Counted from the first letter of the stretch, positions 1-7,568 are shown. The stretch: 9,646 nucleotides of DNA from Deltaproteobacteria bacterium (GCA_003161515.1 PMOH01000518.1:3276-12921); one strand, 5' to 3'. The notes: generated by a model not told the origin, from the sequence alone. Program-made: numbers and translations.

Positions 1-600
1 CTCAAGGGCGTCATGATGCCCGGCAATCCCGCGCTCGAGGACTACGACAGTCCTGTCTATGCGCCCTTCTACGAGGCCGCGATCGATCTCGAGATGCCGC
101 TCAGCTTTCACATCCTGACCAGCAGCAGTGACAACTTTCAGACCCGCGGGCCCAAGCTCAACAGCTTCCTGTCGATCATCCGCGGATGCCAGGACATCAT
201 CGGCACCTTCGTTCTCGGCGGAGTTTTCGAGCGCCATCCGAAGTTGAAAGTAGTATGCGTCGAGGCCGACGCCGGATGGGTCCCGCATTATATGTACCGG
301 ATGGATCATGCATACGACCGGCATCGCTACTGGCTACCGGCCGGCACGCTCAGCAAAATGCCAAGTGAGTATTTCCGCGAGAACGTTTACACCACCTTCC
401 AGGACGACTACGTAGCGTTCCAGGTGCGGAATCTTTGCAACATCAAACGCCTGATGTGGGCCAGCGATTTCCCGCATAGCGACTCGACCTGGCCGTGGTC
501 GCAGGACGTCATCGCCAAGCACACGGTCGGGATGACCGCGGACGAAAAGAACCTGGTGCTGCACGACAACGTCGCGGAACTGTATCATCTGAGTATCTAG
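1..600 (+). CDS. Amidohydrolase family protein (amidohydrolase_2 / ACMSD-like), C-terminal part
   Basis: This is the C-terminal 199 residues of a TIM-barrel metal-dependent hydrolase or decarboxylase of the amidohydrolase_2 group, which includes ACMSD and related decarboxylases. The frame is open from base 1, so the true start and the N-terminal HxH metal motif lie before the window. Visible family landmarks, numbered from the window edge, are a His in SFHIL at codon 37 (a metal ligand in the family), the CVEADAGWVP segment with Glu at codon 88, and the ASDFPHSD motif with the catalytic-type Asp at codon 156. The C-terminus, with its NVAELYHL ending, is family-like and intact. The substrate cannot be told: members act on aromatic or enol-acid intermediates in the cytoplasm. 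It ends 148 bases before the likely sigma factor start and seems to belong to an earlier transcription unit. The family call is firm; the reaction is not. Confidence 0.9.
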   Translation, partial: LKGVMMPGNPALEDYDSPVYAPFYEAAIDLEMPLSFHILTSSSDNFQTRGPKLNSFLSIIRGCQDIIGTFVLGGVFERHPKLKVVCVEADAGWVPHYMYRMDHAYDRHRYWLPAGTLSKMPSEYFRENVYTTFQDDYVAFQVRNLCNIKRLMWASDFPHSDSTWPWSQDVIAKHTVGMTADEKNLVLHDNVAELYHLSI

Positions 601-643
601 CGGCTATTCGACGCCCGCGACGGATTTTGCCCGGTCGAGGCGA

Positions 644-660
644 CTAACCGATGAGGTTAG
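644..660 (+). other. Intergenic hairpin upstream of the ECF sigma gene
   Basis: CTAACC (644-649) pairs perfectly with GGTTAG (655-660) around a GATGA loop. GG at 639-640 could add pairs with CC at 661-662 across a small bulge. It lies between the amidohydrolase stop and the sigma factor start. There is no T-run after it, so it is not a classical intrinsic terminator. It could be a transcript-end stabiliser or a protein-binding dyad. I could not find a convincing ECF-type promoter (GGAAC / CGTC with normal spacing) next to it. Confidence 0.3.
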
Positions 661-748
661 CCTTCGAACTGGCAAAGGTCCGTCATCTGTGGGTGCGCAA
701 CTATCACCAGAGAACTCGCGAGGTGCGCCCGAGCGGAGAATTCCGCGC

Positions 749-1297
749 GTGACCGCGCTCGATCCTCCGCAAACGCCGGAAGCCGATCTGGTCGCGCGCC
801 TCAGAGCTGGCGACGAAGATGCGGCGCACGAATTCTTCGATCGCTTCAGCGCGCGCATCCGACGCTTTATTGCGAACTCGCTCGGCGGCGCCGCCGATGA
901 AGCCGACGATATCCTGCAGGAGACCTTCATCGCGCTGGCCGACGCGTTGCCCTTTTTTCGCGGCGACAGTTCCTTGTTCACCTTTGCCTGCGCGATCGCG
1001 CATCGCAAAGTCCTCTCGTTCATCAGAATCAATGCGCGCCGCGCGCGACTGATACGCACGTCTCCGATAACTGAAGATGCCAATCCGCGACCCGCGGACG
1101 CGGATAGAGAATTCAGTCGCGCTTTAGCCGAGCTGCGGCCTGAATATCGCGAAGTCCTATTACTGAAGTACGTCGAGGAAGTCGGCGTCTCGGAAATCGC
1201 GCGGATACTGCGGCTAAGTGAGCATGCGGTGGAATCGCGCCTGGCCCGCGCACGAAAGGCACTCCGCAAAAGCCTGAAGGAAGAGTATGGACACTGA
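749..1297 (+). CDS. ECF-family RNA polymerase sigma factor (sigma-70 regions 2 and 4)
   Basis: The product is a 182-residue group 4 sigma factor that would direct RNA polymerase to a dedicated promoter set. Region 2 covers about residues 28-97, including the DDILQETFIALADALPFF core-binding segment and the TFACAIAHRKVLSFIR promoter-recognition helices. A short acidic linker follows. Region 4 spans about 124-176, with LRPEYREVLLLKYVEEVGVSEIA forming the helix-turn-helix and SEHAVESRLARARKAL the recognition helix. I chose the GTG at 749 because GGAGAA lies 8 bases upstream and because it leaves 12 residues before the conserved DLVARLRAGDEDA start. A longer form from GTG at 689 (202 residues) is possible. 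The 3' end overlaps the ferredoxin-like gene by 11 bases, suggesting translational coupling. In many ECF operons that position holds the anti-sigma factor. Confidence 0.9.
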   Translation: MTALDPPQTPEADLVARLRAGDEDAAHEFFDRFSARIRRFIANSLGGAADEADDILQETFIALADALPFFRGDSSLFTFACAIAHRKVLSFIRINARRARLIRTSPITEDANPRPADADREFSRALAELRPEYREVLLLKYVEEVGVSEIARILRLSEHAVESRLARARKALRKSLKEEYGH

Positions 1298-1727
1298 AAC
1301 AACCGAAAAGATTGTCGCGAGAATTAAGTCAGCGGTCGAACCTGCTCGCGAAGTTGACGATCGCGAGCTCAGGAACACGTTTGCCACGCACCTCAAGCAA
1401 GTCGCCGCTCGACCTGAGGTGGTGCCGATCGAGTTCGACGGCCGGCGCCTCGAAGTCCGGCGCGGCGGGACTCTGCTACGCGCCGCGATGAAGAACGGAG
1501 TCAGGCTGATGCACATCTGCGGCGCGCGAACGCTGTGCGCGACCTGTCGCGTAGTGGTCGAGTCGGGCGACGACAACCTTACACAAATGAGCGGAGCCGA
1601 GAAATTCTCCCTCCGCTGGCACCTCTCGATAAGCCCAAGGACGCGGCTGGCGTGTCAGGCGCGCGTGAATGGGCCTGTCGAAGTTGAGTCGGTGTTTCCG
1701 TTGTGCGGCGATTTGCCGAATGGGTGA
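1287..1727 (+). CDS. 2Fe-2S ferredoxin-type protein with helical N-terminal extension; possible redox partner of the sigma factor
   Basis: This 146-residue cytoplasmic protein has a plant-type ferredoxin fold. Beta strands around VPIEFDGRRLEVRRGGTLLRAAMKNGV lead to the cluster motif C78-x5-C84-x2-C87, with the fourth ligand C123 in LACQAR 35 residues later. That is the complete four-Cys pattern of the 2Fe-2S family. The first 40 or so residues are a charged, probably helical extension, which simple ferredoxins do not need. The ATG at 1287 has AAGG 6 bases upstream and overlaps the end of the sigma gene, so the two are probably translationally coupled. Two readings are open: an electron carrier serving the downstream membrane and thiol/selenol proteins, or a redox-sensing anti-sigma factor whose N-terminal helices hold the sigma factor. 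The fold call is strong; the anti-sigma role is inference from position only. Confidence 0.85.
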   Translation: MDTETTEKIVARIKSAVEPAREVDDRELRNTFATHLKQVAARPEVVPIEFDGRRLEVRRGGTLLRAAMKNGVRLMHICGARTLCATCRVVVESGDDNLTQMSGAEKFSLRWHLSISPRTRLACQARVNGPVEVESVFPLCGDLPNG

Positions 1728-1745
1728 GGTAGGCGGAGGACTTAG

Positions 1746-1991
1746 ATGTCGTGGCCATTGAAACTTCGGGCGATGAGTTTTGCAGTCACCATGGGCGTGA
1801 CGATCACGGAATCCGTGATGGGTTCCCTGCCGATCGCCCTCGGGCTGTGGTATTTCAACATCGCCAGCATCAAAACAATCGTGGAAGTCATCGTCATGAT
1901 CGTCGCAGCTATCTCGCTCTCGATATCGATCTATTCGCACGTGCGGCCGGCTGATTTTCCCCGGCGCACATCCGGAGAAGGTGCCCTATGA
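1746..1991 (+). CDS. Small two-helix membrane protein, function unknown
   Basis: The 81-residue product has two likely membrane helices, about residues 10-34 and 43-63, the second very rich in Ile and Val (IVEVIVMIVAAISLSISIY). A short polar tail contains RPADFPRRTSGEG. I do not recognise the family. The start is well supported: GGAGGA ends 5 bases before the ATG. The gene begins 18 bases after the ferredoxin-like stop and ends in an ATGA overlap with the next membrane protein. It is therefore very likely co-transcribed and co-translated, and the two may form a membrane complex. Confidence 0.75.
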   Translation: MSWPLKLRAMSFAVTMGVTITESVMGSLPIALGLWYFNIASIKTIVEVIVMIVAAISLSISIYSHVRPADFPRRTSGEGAL

Positions 1992-2425
1992 AGTCCAACT
2001 CTCACCGCTGGATCGTCGCGCTCCTGTGGATCATGGCCGCACTCGACATCGTCAACGGAATCGAAATGTTCTTCTTTCCATCAGCGTGGTTTTTCAAACT
2101 GGTGCCGGGCGTCCCGGAGACCGGGCCGTACAATATGCACCTGGTGATGGACGGTGGCACGTTTTTCCTGGCGGTCGGCGTGGGCTTGGTCGCGGCCGCG
2201 CTGAATCCGCGCCGCAATGCGATTGCGGTCGTCGTCGCCGCAGTTGCGGGCGTGATGCATTCCAGTTTGCACATATACTCACATGCCGCGGGCTTGCTCT
2301 CGACTGAGCATCTTGTGACCGAGGTACTGGGTATCTACATTCCAGCGATCTTACTAATCGTGATTAGTGCTATTCTCTATAGTCAGTCGGACGAAACACG
2401 CATCGCGGCCGCGCGCGCTGCGTAG
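1988..2425 (+). CDS. Four-helix integral membrane protein with H-x3-H-x3-H motif, function unknown
   Basis: The 145-residue protein has four predicted membrane segments: about 8-30, 56-72, 78-100 and 112-131. The third contains H91, H95 and H99 in the VMHSSLHIYSH stretch. These fall on one face of a helix, and a further His (H51) precedes helix two. Such spacing could bind a metal or heme, but this is inference. No named family is recognised. The ATG overlaps the preceding gene's stop (ATGA), with GGAGAAGG just upstream. The next gene starts 14 bases after this stop. The operon context suggests a membrane electron-transfer or stress-response role alongside the iron-sulfur and thiol/selenol proteins. 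Confidence 0.75.
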   Translation: MKSNSHRWIVALLWIMAALDIVNGIEMFFFPSAWFFKLVPGVPETGPYNMHLVMDGGTFFLAVGVGLVAAALNPRRNAIAVVVAAVAGVMHSSLHIYSHAAGLLSTEHLVTEVLGIYIPAILLIVISAILYSQSDETRIAAARAA

Positions 2426-2439
2426 CCGGAGTTTATTCA

Positions 2440-3030
2440 ATGCGTATTGAACCGCTCGAAGAAAATCAGATGAGCTGGATGCTCAGGCCGTTGGCCTGGA
2501 TGATGAAGCGGCGGGTCGGCAAAGTGCTTACTCCCTTCAAGGCGTGGGCGTATCGTCCCGGCATCGCATTCACGATGTCGATTTTCCAGCAGTCGATCGA
2601 GAACTCGAAAGTCACCCCGCAGGCACTCAAGCGCATGGTCTGTCTGCGCGCAGCACAGATGATCGGCTGCGTCTTTTGAATAGACATCAACGCTGCCGGT
2701 GGCAGCCGAGTCGGAATCAGCGAGGAGAAGCTGGCGGCGCTCGCGGAGTACGCTGAGAATCCGCTGTTCACGTCGGCCGAGCGCGCCGCGCTGCGCTATA
2801 CAGAGGAGATGACGCTCAGCTCGGTTGACGTTCCCGACGATGTCTTCGAGGACCTTAAGCGGCATTTCAATACTGAGCAAATCGTCGATCTGACCGCGAC
2901 TATTGCGCTCGAGAACATGCGCGCGCGCTTCAATCGTGCGCTGCAAGGCGAGAGCGACAACTTTTGCCGACTGCCGGCGCATCACCCTGCACTCGCATCA
3001 GAGGCCTCGCGCAGTCCGGGTATGACCTAA
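2440..3030 (+). CDS. Carboxymuconolactone decarboxylase / AhpD-like selenoprotein (CxxU), read through an in-frame TGA
   Basis: Read through one TGA (2677-2679), this frame gives a 196-residue protein of the CMD/AhpD-like family, cytoplasmic thiol oxidoreductases with a CxxC redox pair. The first half ends in AAQMIGCVF and the second begins IDINAAGGSRVGISEEKL. Family members usually read GCxFCIDIN here, so the TGA falls exactly on the second Cys, giving C77-V-F-U80. Downstream, ERAALRYTEEMT, the DDVFEDLKRHF segment, QIVDLTATIALENMRARFNRAL and ESDNFC all match the family and remain in the same frame with no further stops. A hairpin follows the TGA as expected for a bacterial SECIS. The ATG at 2440 has GGAG 8 bases upstream; M11 is an alternative start. 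It is the last gene of the sigma factor operon. The alternative is a nonsense pseudogene or a sequencing error, which the exact Cys position and intact 3' half argue against. Confidence 0.8.
2677..2712 (+). promoter_or_regulatory. Candidate bacterial SECIS element (Sec-coding UGA plus downstream hairpin)
   Basis: The UGA is at 2677-2679. A perfect 6-bp stem, GCTGCC (2692-2697) with GGCAGC (2701-2706), closes a GGT loop at 2698-2700. GAC (2683-2685) can pair with GTC (2710-2712) to extend it across an internal loop. The apical loop begins 18 bases after the UGA and opens with G residues. Both agree with what is known of SelB-binding bacterial SECIS hairpins. The element lies inside the coding sequence, as bacterial SECIS elements do. 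I judged it by eye; no folding energy was computed. Confidence 0.65.
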
Positions 3031-3180
3031 AACTGACTGCGATCGCCGTTTCGGTCTTCCATTTCCACATTTTCTCGGCTTGTGCGAGCCTGATAATATC
3101 CTCGACGCTAGTTTGGCGGGTCGTAACTCTCCTCCCGGCGGCGTGGTTATCCAGATCGGGAGTTGAAAGGCATTCTCACC
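3031..3180 (+). promoter_or_regulatory. Gap before the RND operon, with a weak candidate promoter
   Basis: These 150 bases separate the selenoprotein gene from the efflux pair. GATAAT at 3092-3097 resembles a -10 box, but no good -35 lies 16-18 bases upstream. A short dyad, GGCT (3077-3080) with AGCC (3087-3090), directly precedes it and could be an operator half-site pair. No regulator gene lies beside it. The RND pair probably has its own promoter here, but the call is weak. Confidence 0.25.
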
Positions 3181-4308
3181 TTGAAGCGACGGTGCGCGAC
3201 AGCTTTCGTCCCAGCGATCGCATTGATTGCGATTGCAGGATGCTCGCATGGCCCCGCCGATACTTTCGGCGAGCGCGAGGCGGTGCCGATTCTCGCGGCC
3301 AAGGTCGAGCAGAAAACTGTCTCCGATACGATTCATGCGATAGGCCGGGTCGAGGCTTTCTCGACCGTGGATGTGAAGGCGCAAATCAGCGGCCAGGTCA
3401 TGCAGGTTCATTTCCGCCAGGGCCAGGACGTCAAGCAGGGCGACCTGCTGTTCACGATCGATCCGCGTCCGTTCGACGCCGCGCTCAGTCAGGCGCAGGC
3501 GAACCTCGCCAAGGATCGCGCGCAGTACCGGCAAGCGTCGGCCGACGAGCGGCGCTACTCGACGTTGCTCAAGCAAGGCGTCGGATCGCGCCAGCAATAT
3601 GATCAGGTGGAGGCAACCGCCGGCGCGCTGTCAGCCTCGATGCAAGCGGACGACGCCGCGATACAAACCGCTCGCTTGAATCTCGAGTACACGGCGATTC
3701 GCGCGCCGATCGACGGACGCACGGGCGATCTGCTGGTGCATGCCGGCAACCTGGTGAAGCCCGACGCCGACACTGCGATGGTAGTCATCAACCAGGTGCA
3801 TCCGGTCTACGTCGCTTTCTCGATTCCCGAGCAGAAGCTGCCCGCCGTTCGCGAGTTCATGGCGGAGCGCAAGCTCGCCGTCCAGGTTTCATTGCCCGAG
3901 CAGCAAGGCCCGCTCGAGTCGGGCGAGTTGAGCTTCGTCGACAACAGCGTTGACTCGAAGACCGGCACGATAAATCTCAAGGGGCAGTTCACCAACGCCG
4001 ACAGCCGCTTGTGGCCGGGCGAGTTCGTCAACACAACGCTGGTGCTGCATGAACATCCGGGCGCGATCCTCGTGCCGTCGCAGGCGGTGCAGACCGGGCA
4101 GCAGGGTTCGTTCGTTTTCGTCGTGCAACCGAGTATGAAAGCCGAAATCAGGCCAATCGTGATCGGCGAGTCGATCGACAATCAGACCGTCGTCACCAGC
4201 GGACTCAAGCCGGGCGAAACGGTCGTCACCGACGGGCAACTCCGGCTGATTCCGGGCGCGACGGTCACGATCAAAAGCGGCCTGAACGAGAGCGGCGCCG
4301 CGTCATGA
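3181..4308 (+). CDS. RND efflux pump periplasmic adaptor subunit (membrane fusion protein, MdtA/AcrA-like), probable lipoprotein
   Basis: This is the adaptor that links an inner-membrane RND transporter to an outer-membrane channel. From TTG at 3181 the product has 375 residues. It begins KRRCATAFVPAIALIAIAGC, a lipoprotein signal with Cys21 as the probable lipidated residue. The order is typical: a beta/lipoyl half (VKAQISGQVMQVHFRQGQDVKQGDLLFTIDPRPF), an alpha-hairpin (ALSQAQANLAKDRAQYRQAS onward), the second lipoyl half (YTAIRAPIDGRTGDLLVHAGNLVK), a beta-barrel domain (VYVAFSIPEQKLPAVREF) and the membrane-proximal domain ending GLKPGETVVTDGQLRLIPGA. GAAAGG lies 10 bases before the 3181 TTG. 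A TTG at 3163 is in frame, but its GGGAG abuts it with no spacing. The stop overlaps the transporter start (ATGA). The substrate cannot be read from the sequence. Confidence 0.9.
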   Translation: MKRRCATAFVPAIALIAIAGCSHGPADTFGEREAVPILAAKVEQKTVSDTIHAIGRVEAFSTVDVKAQISGQVMQVHFRQGQDVKQGDLLFTIDPRPFDAALSQAQANLAKDRAQYRQASADERRYSTLLKQGVGSRQQYDQVEATAGALSASMQADDAAIQTARLNLEYTAIRAPIDGRTGDLLVHAGNLVKPDADTAMVVINQVHPVYVAFSIPEQKLPAVREFMAERKLAVQVSLPEQQGPLESGELSFVDNSVDSKTGTINLKGQFTNADSRLWPGEFVNTTLVLHEHPGAILVPSQAVQTGQQGSFVFVVQPSMKAEIRPIVIGESIDNQTVVTSGLKPGETVVTDGQLRLIPGATVTIKSGLNESGAAS

Positions 4309-7300
4309 ATATCGCCGAAGCATTTATTCGCCGTCCCGTCATGACGACGCTGAGTTCGCTCGCGATCGTGCTGTTCGGCCTGATGGCGTACCGCTATTTG
4401 CCGGTGAACGATCTGCCGAACGTCGATTTTCCGACGATCGTCGTCAGCGCAAGCTTGCCCGGCGCGAGTCCCGAGACGATGGCGTCGAGTGTCGCGACCC
4501 CGCTCGAAAAACAGTTCTCGACTATTGCCGGCCTCGACTCGATGACCTCGTCGAACATCCAGGGATCGACCAACATCACGCTCCAATTCAATCTCACGCG
4601 CAACATCGACGCCGGCGCGCAGGACGTGCAGGCCGCGATCGCCGAGACGCAGGCCGAACTGCCGCAAGGGATGCCGAGTCCGCCGTCGTATCGCAAAGTT
4701 AATCCCGCCGATCAGCCGATCCTTTACCTCGGCTTGAGCTCGACCACGATGCCGATTTCGCAGGTCGATCAATACGCCGAGACGTACCTCGCCGAGCGCA
4801 TCTCGATGGTCTCCGGCGTCGCGCAGGTGCAGGTTTACGGATCGCAAAAGTACGCGGTGCGGATTCAGCTCGATCCCAAGGCGCTGGCGACGCGCGGCAT
4901 CGGCATCGACGAAGTTTCGACGGCGATCCAGAACGCGAACGTCGATATGCCGACCGGCACGCTTTACGGCGCGCACCAGGCGTTCACCGTCGATACCAAG
5001 GGTCAGTTGACCAACGCGGCGGCGTATCGCGGGCTGATCGTCGCATATCAAAACGGATCGCCGGTGCGGCTCGAGGACGTCGGGCGCGTGCTCGACAGCG
5101 TGCAGAACGACAAGACCGCAGGATGGTCGAACGGCGAGCGCGCGGTGGTGCTCGCGGTGCAACGTCAGCCTGGGACCAACACGGTCGAAGTCGTCGACAA
5201 CGTGATGCGCCTGATTCCCGCCTTCCGCGCCGAGGTGCCCGCTTCGCTGCATATCAACACGCTCGGCGATCACGCCGAGACGATTCGCGCGTCCGTCAAC
5301 GACGTCCAGTTCACGCTGCTGCTGACAATCTTCCTCGTCGTGATGGTGATCTTCCTGTTCCTGCGCAACCTGTCCGCGACGATCATCCCGAGCCTGGCGC
5401 TGCCGATGTCGATCATCGGAACCTTCGCCGTCATGTGGGCGCTCGACTACTCGCTCGACAACCTGTCGCTGATGGCGATTACGCTGGGCGTCGGCTTCGT
5501 CGTGGACGACGCGATCGTCATGCTCGAGAACATCGTGCGGCACATGGAGATGGGCAAGGACGTGATGACCGCGTCGCTCGACGGCGCGCGGGAAATCGGG
5601 TTCACGATCATGTCGATGACCTTCTCGCTCGCCGCGGTGTTCATCCCGGTGCTGTTCATGGGCGGGATTCTCGGACGGCTGCTGCATGAGTTTGCAGTTA
5701 CGATCGGCGCCGCGATCCTGGTGTCTGGCTTCGTTTCGCTGACCCTGACGCCGATGCTTTGCTCCCGCTTTTTGCGGCCGCCGGGCAGCGAGCGGCACGG
5801 CAAATTTTATGCGGTCACCGAGCGCTGGTTCGATCGGATGCTCGACGGTTATCAGCGCAGCCTGTCGTGGGTGATGCGTCATCGGCGCGCGACCATGTAT
5901 TTTTCCGGCGCGCTGCTGCTTGCGACGATCTACATGTTCTACGCGATTCCCAAGGGCTTCCTGCCGTCCGAAGATGCCGACCAGTTGATCATCTTCACGC
6001 TCGCGGCGCAGGGAATCTCCTATGACTCGATGGTTGAGCATCAGCTCGCCGCCGCCAATCTGATCAAGGACGATCCGAGCATCAGCAGCTACTTCGTCAG
6101 CGTCGGATCGGGCGGTCCGGGTGGCGCGACCAACTCGGGAATTATTTTTCTGCATCTGAAACCGGCGTCGGAGCGCGCGCTGAGTGTCGATCAGTTGATC
6201 ACGAAGTGGCGGCCGGTGATGAACAGCGTGCCCGGGTTGCGCGTGTTTCTGCAAAATCCGCCGCCGATCCGGATTGGCGCGCAATTTACGCGCAGCATGT
6301 ATCAGATGACGCTGCAGAGCCAGAATACCGCGACTCTTTACAAATACGCGCCGATGCTCGAAACGAAACTGCGCCAGCTGCCCGATCTACGCGGCGTCAA
6401 CAGCGACCTGCAAGTTGAGAATCCGCAGGTGAGCATCGACATCGATCGCGACAAGGCGCATTCGCTCGGAATTTCCGCCGGGGCGATCGAGGACGCGCTC
6501 TACAATGCGTACGGCTCGCGGCAAATCTCGACAATCTACGCGCCCAACGACGAGTACTGGGTCATCATGGAGGTCGAGCCGGAGTTCCAGTCCGAGCCGG
6601 GCACCCTGGCGCTGCTCTACGTGCGATCGTCCAGCGGCGCGCTGGTGCCGCTCGACACGGTGGTGAAGTTCACGCGCTCGCTGGGGCCGTTGCAGGTTAA
6701 TCATTCCGGGCAATTGCCGTCGGCGACGATTTCGTTCGACGTCGCGCCCGGCGTCTCACTCGGCAAGGCGCTGGCAGAGGTCAACAAGATTTCCGCGGCG
6801 ACGCTGCCCGACAGCATCACCACCAACTTCCAGGGCACCGCGCAGGCCTTCGAGTCGTCGCTCTCCGGGCTCGGCGTATTGCTGATGATGACGATCCTCG
6901 TCATCTACCTGGTGCTGGGCGTGCTCTACGAAAGTTTCATCCATCCAATAACGATTCTCTCCGGCCTGCCGTCGGCGGGATTCGGCGCGCTGATGACGTT
7001 GTGGCTGTTCGGGATGGAGCTGGACCTGTTCGCGTTCGTCGGCGTCATCATGCTGGTCGGCCTGGTCAAGAAAAATGCGATTATGATGATCGATTTCGCG
7101 CTCGACGCTCAGCGCACCGAAGGCAAGTCGCCCGCCGACGCGATCTTCGAAGGCTGCATCATCCGCTTCCGTCCGATCATGATGACCACGATGGCGGCGC
7201 TGATGGGAACCCTGCCGATCGCGATCGGACTCGGCGCGGGTGGATCGTCGCGCCGTCCGCTAGGTGTGGCAGTAGTAGGAGGACTGTTCTTCTCGCAGTT

Positions 7301-7469
7301 CCTGACTCTCTACATAACGCCGGTCTTCTACACTTACATGGAAGCGTTCCTCGAGCGTTACAATGCATGGCGTGAAGGGCGCCCGATGGTGCCCGCAGCG
7401 CAACCGGCAACCACCCAAATCGCAGCAACTTCATCTGCCGAACCAGCAGACGGCCGCCTCGCCTCGTAG
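4305..7469 (+). CDS. RND family efflux transporter permease (MdtB/MdtC/AcrB-like, HAE1 group)
   Basis: This proton-driven inner-membrane transporter has 1054 residues, close to the usual 1030-1050. It begins MNIAEAFIRRPVMTTLSSLA, typical of the MdtB/MuxB branch. Two large periplasmic loops and about 12 membrane helices are present. The proton relay is intact: adjacent Asp401 and Asp402 in GVGFVVDDAIVMLENIVRHM (helix 4), and Lys923 in GLVKKNAIMMIDFAL (helix 10), matching AcrB Asp407/Asp408 and Lys940. The RPIMMTTMAALMGTLPIAIG segment near the C-terminus is also characteristic. It is translationally coupled to the adaptor by ATGA. A TolC-like channel must be encoded elsewhere. Drug export is the usual role, but lipids, siderophores or hopanoids are possible substrates. 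Confidence 0.95.
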   Translation: MNIAEAFIRRPVMTTLSSLAIVLFGLMAYRYLPVNDLPNVDFPTIVVSASLPGASPETMASSVATPLEKQFSTIAGLDSMTSSNIQGSTNITLQFNLTRNIDAGAQDVQAAIAETQAELPQGMPSPPSYRKVNPADQPILYLGLSSTTMPISQVDQYAETYLAERISMVSGVAQVQVYGSQKYAVRIQLDPKALATRGIGIDEVSTAIQNANVDMPTGTLYGAHQAFTVDTKGQLTNAAAYRGLIVAYQNGSPVRLEDVGRVLDSVQNDKTAGWSNGERAVVLAVQRQPGTNTVEVVDNVMRLIPAFRAEVPASLHINTLGDHAETIRASVNDVQFTLLLTIFLVVMVIFLFLRNLSATIIPSLALPMSIIGTFAVMWALDYSLDNLSLMAITLGVGFVVDDAIVMLENIVRHMEMGKDVMTASLDGAREIGFTIMSMTFSLAAVFIPVLFMGGILGRLLHEFAVTIGAAILVSGFVSLTLTPMLCSRFLRPPGSERHGKFYAVTERWFDRMLDGYQRSLSWVMRHRRATMYFSGALLLATIYMFYAIPKGFLPSEDADQLIIFTLAAQGISYDSMVEHQLAAANLIKDDPSISSYFVSVGSGGPGGATNSGIIFLHLKPASERALSVDQLITKWRPVMNSVPGLRVFLQNPPPIRIGAQFTRSMYQMTLQSQNTATLYKYAPMLETKLRQLPDLRGVNSDLQVENPQVSIDIDRDKAHSLGISAGAIEDALYNAYGSRQISTIYAPNDEYWVIMEVEPEFQSEPGTLALLYVRSSSGALVPLDTVVKFTRSLGPLQVNHSGQLPSATISFDVAPGVSLGKALAEVNKISAATLPDSITTNFQGTAQAFESSLSGLGVLLMMTILVIYLVLGVLYESFIHPITILSGLPSAGFGALMTLWLFGMELDLFAFVGVIMLVGLVKKNAIMMIDFALDAQRTEGKSPADAIFEGCIIRFRPIMMTTMAALMGTLPIAIGLGAGGSSRRPLGVAVVGGLFFSQFLTLYITPVFYTYMEAFLERYNAWREGRPMVPAAQPATTQIAATSSAEPADGRLAS

Positions 7470-7568
7470 ACAACCAGAATCCTACAATCGGTACGTTTTT
7501 TTATTCTGCGCCGACGGTACGCATCTGCCGGCGTCAACGGACATTTAGCGGAGATTCGACCTGCCTAA

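Noticed and set aside
665..686. GAACT and CGTCAT as an autoregulated ECF promoter upstream of the sigma gene
   Set aside because: The spacing between the boxes is about 10 bases, too short for the usual 15-17 between the GGAAC and CGTC elements.
604..1302. A 232-codon minus-strand frame across the sigma factor gene
   Set aside because: It is a low-complexity Arg/Ser-rich product opposite a clearly conserved sigma factor.
2440..2679. The selenoprotein frame as a truncated 79-residue protein or a nonsense pseudogene
   Set aside because: The stop is TGA exactly at the conserved Cys, the 3' half is intact in the same frame, and a SECIS-like hairpin follows. Decay would not be expected to preserve all three.
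4182..6284. A 700-codon open frame on the minus strand opposite the RND genes
   Set aside because: It is rich in Arg and His with no domain, and it mirrors the codon bias of the intact transporter gene on the + strand. It is a typical shadow frame of high-GC DNA.
7467..7502. Intrinsic terminator after the RND operon at the seven-T run
   Set aside because: Only a 4-bp GTAG/CTAC stem with a long loop precedes the T-run, which is too weak to call.
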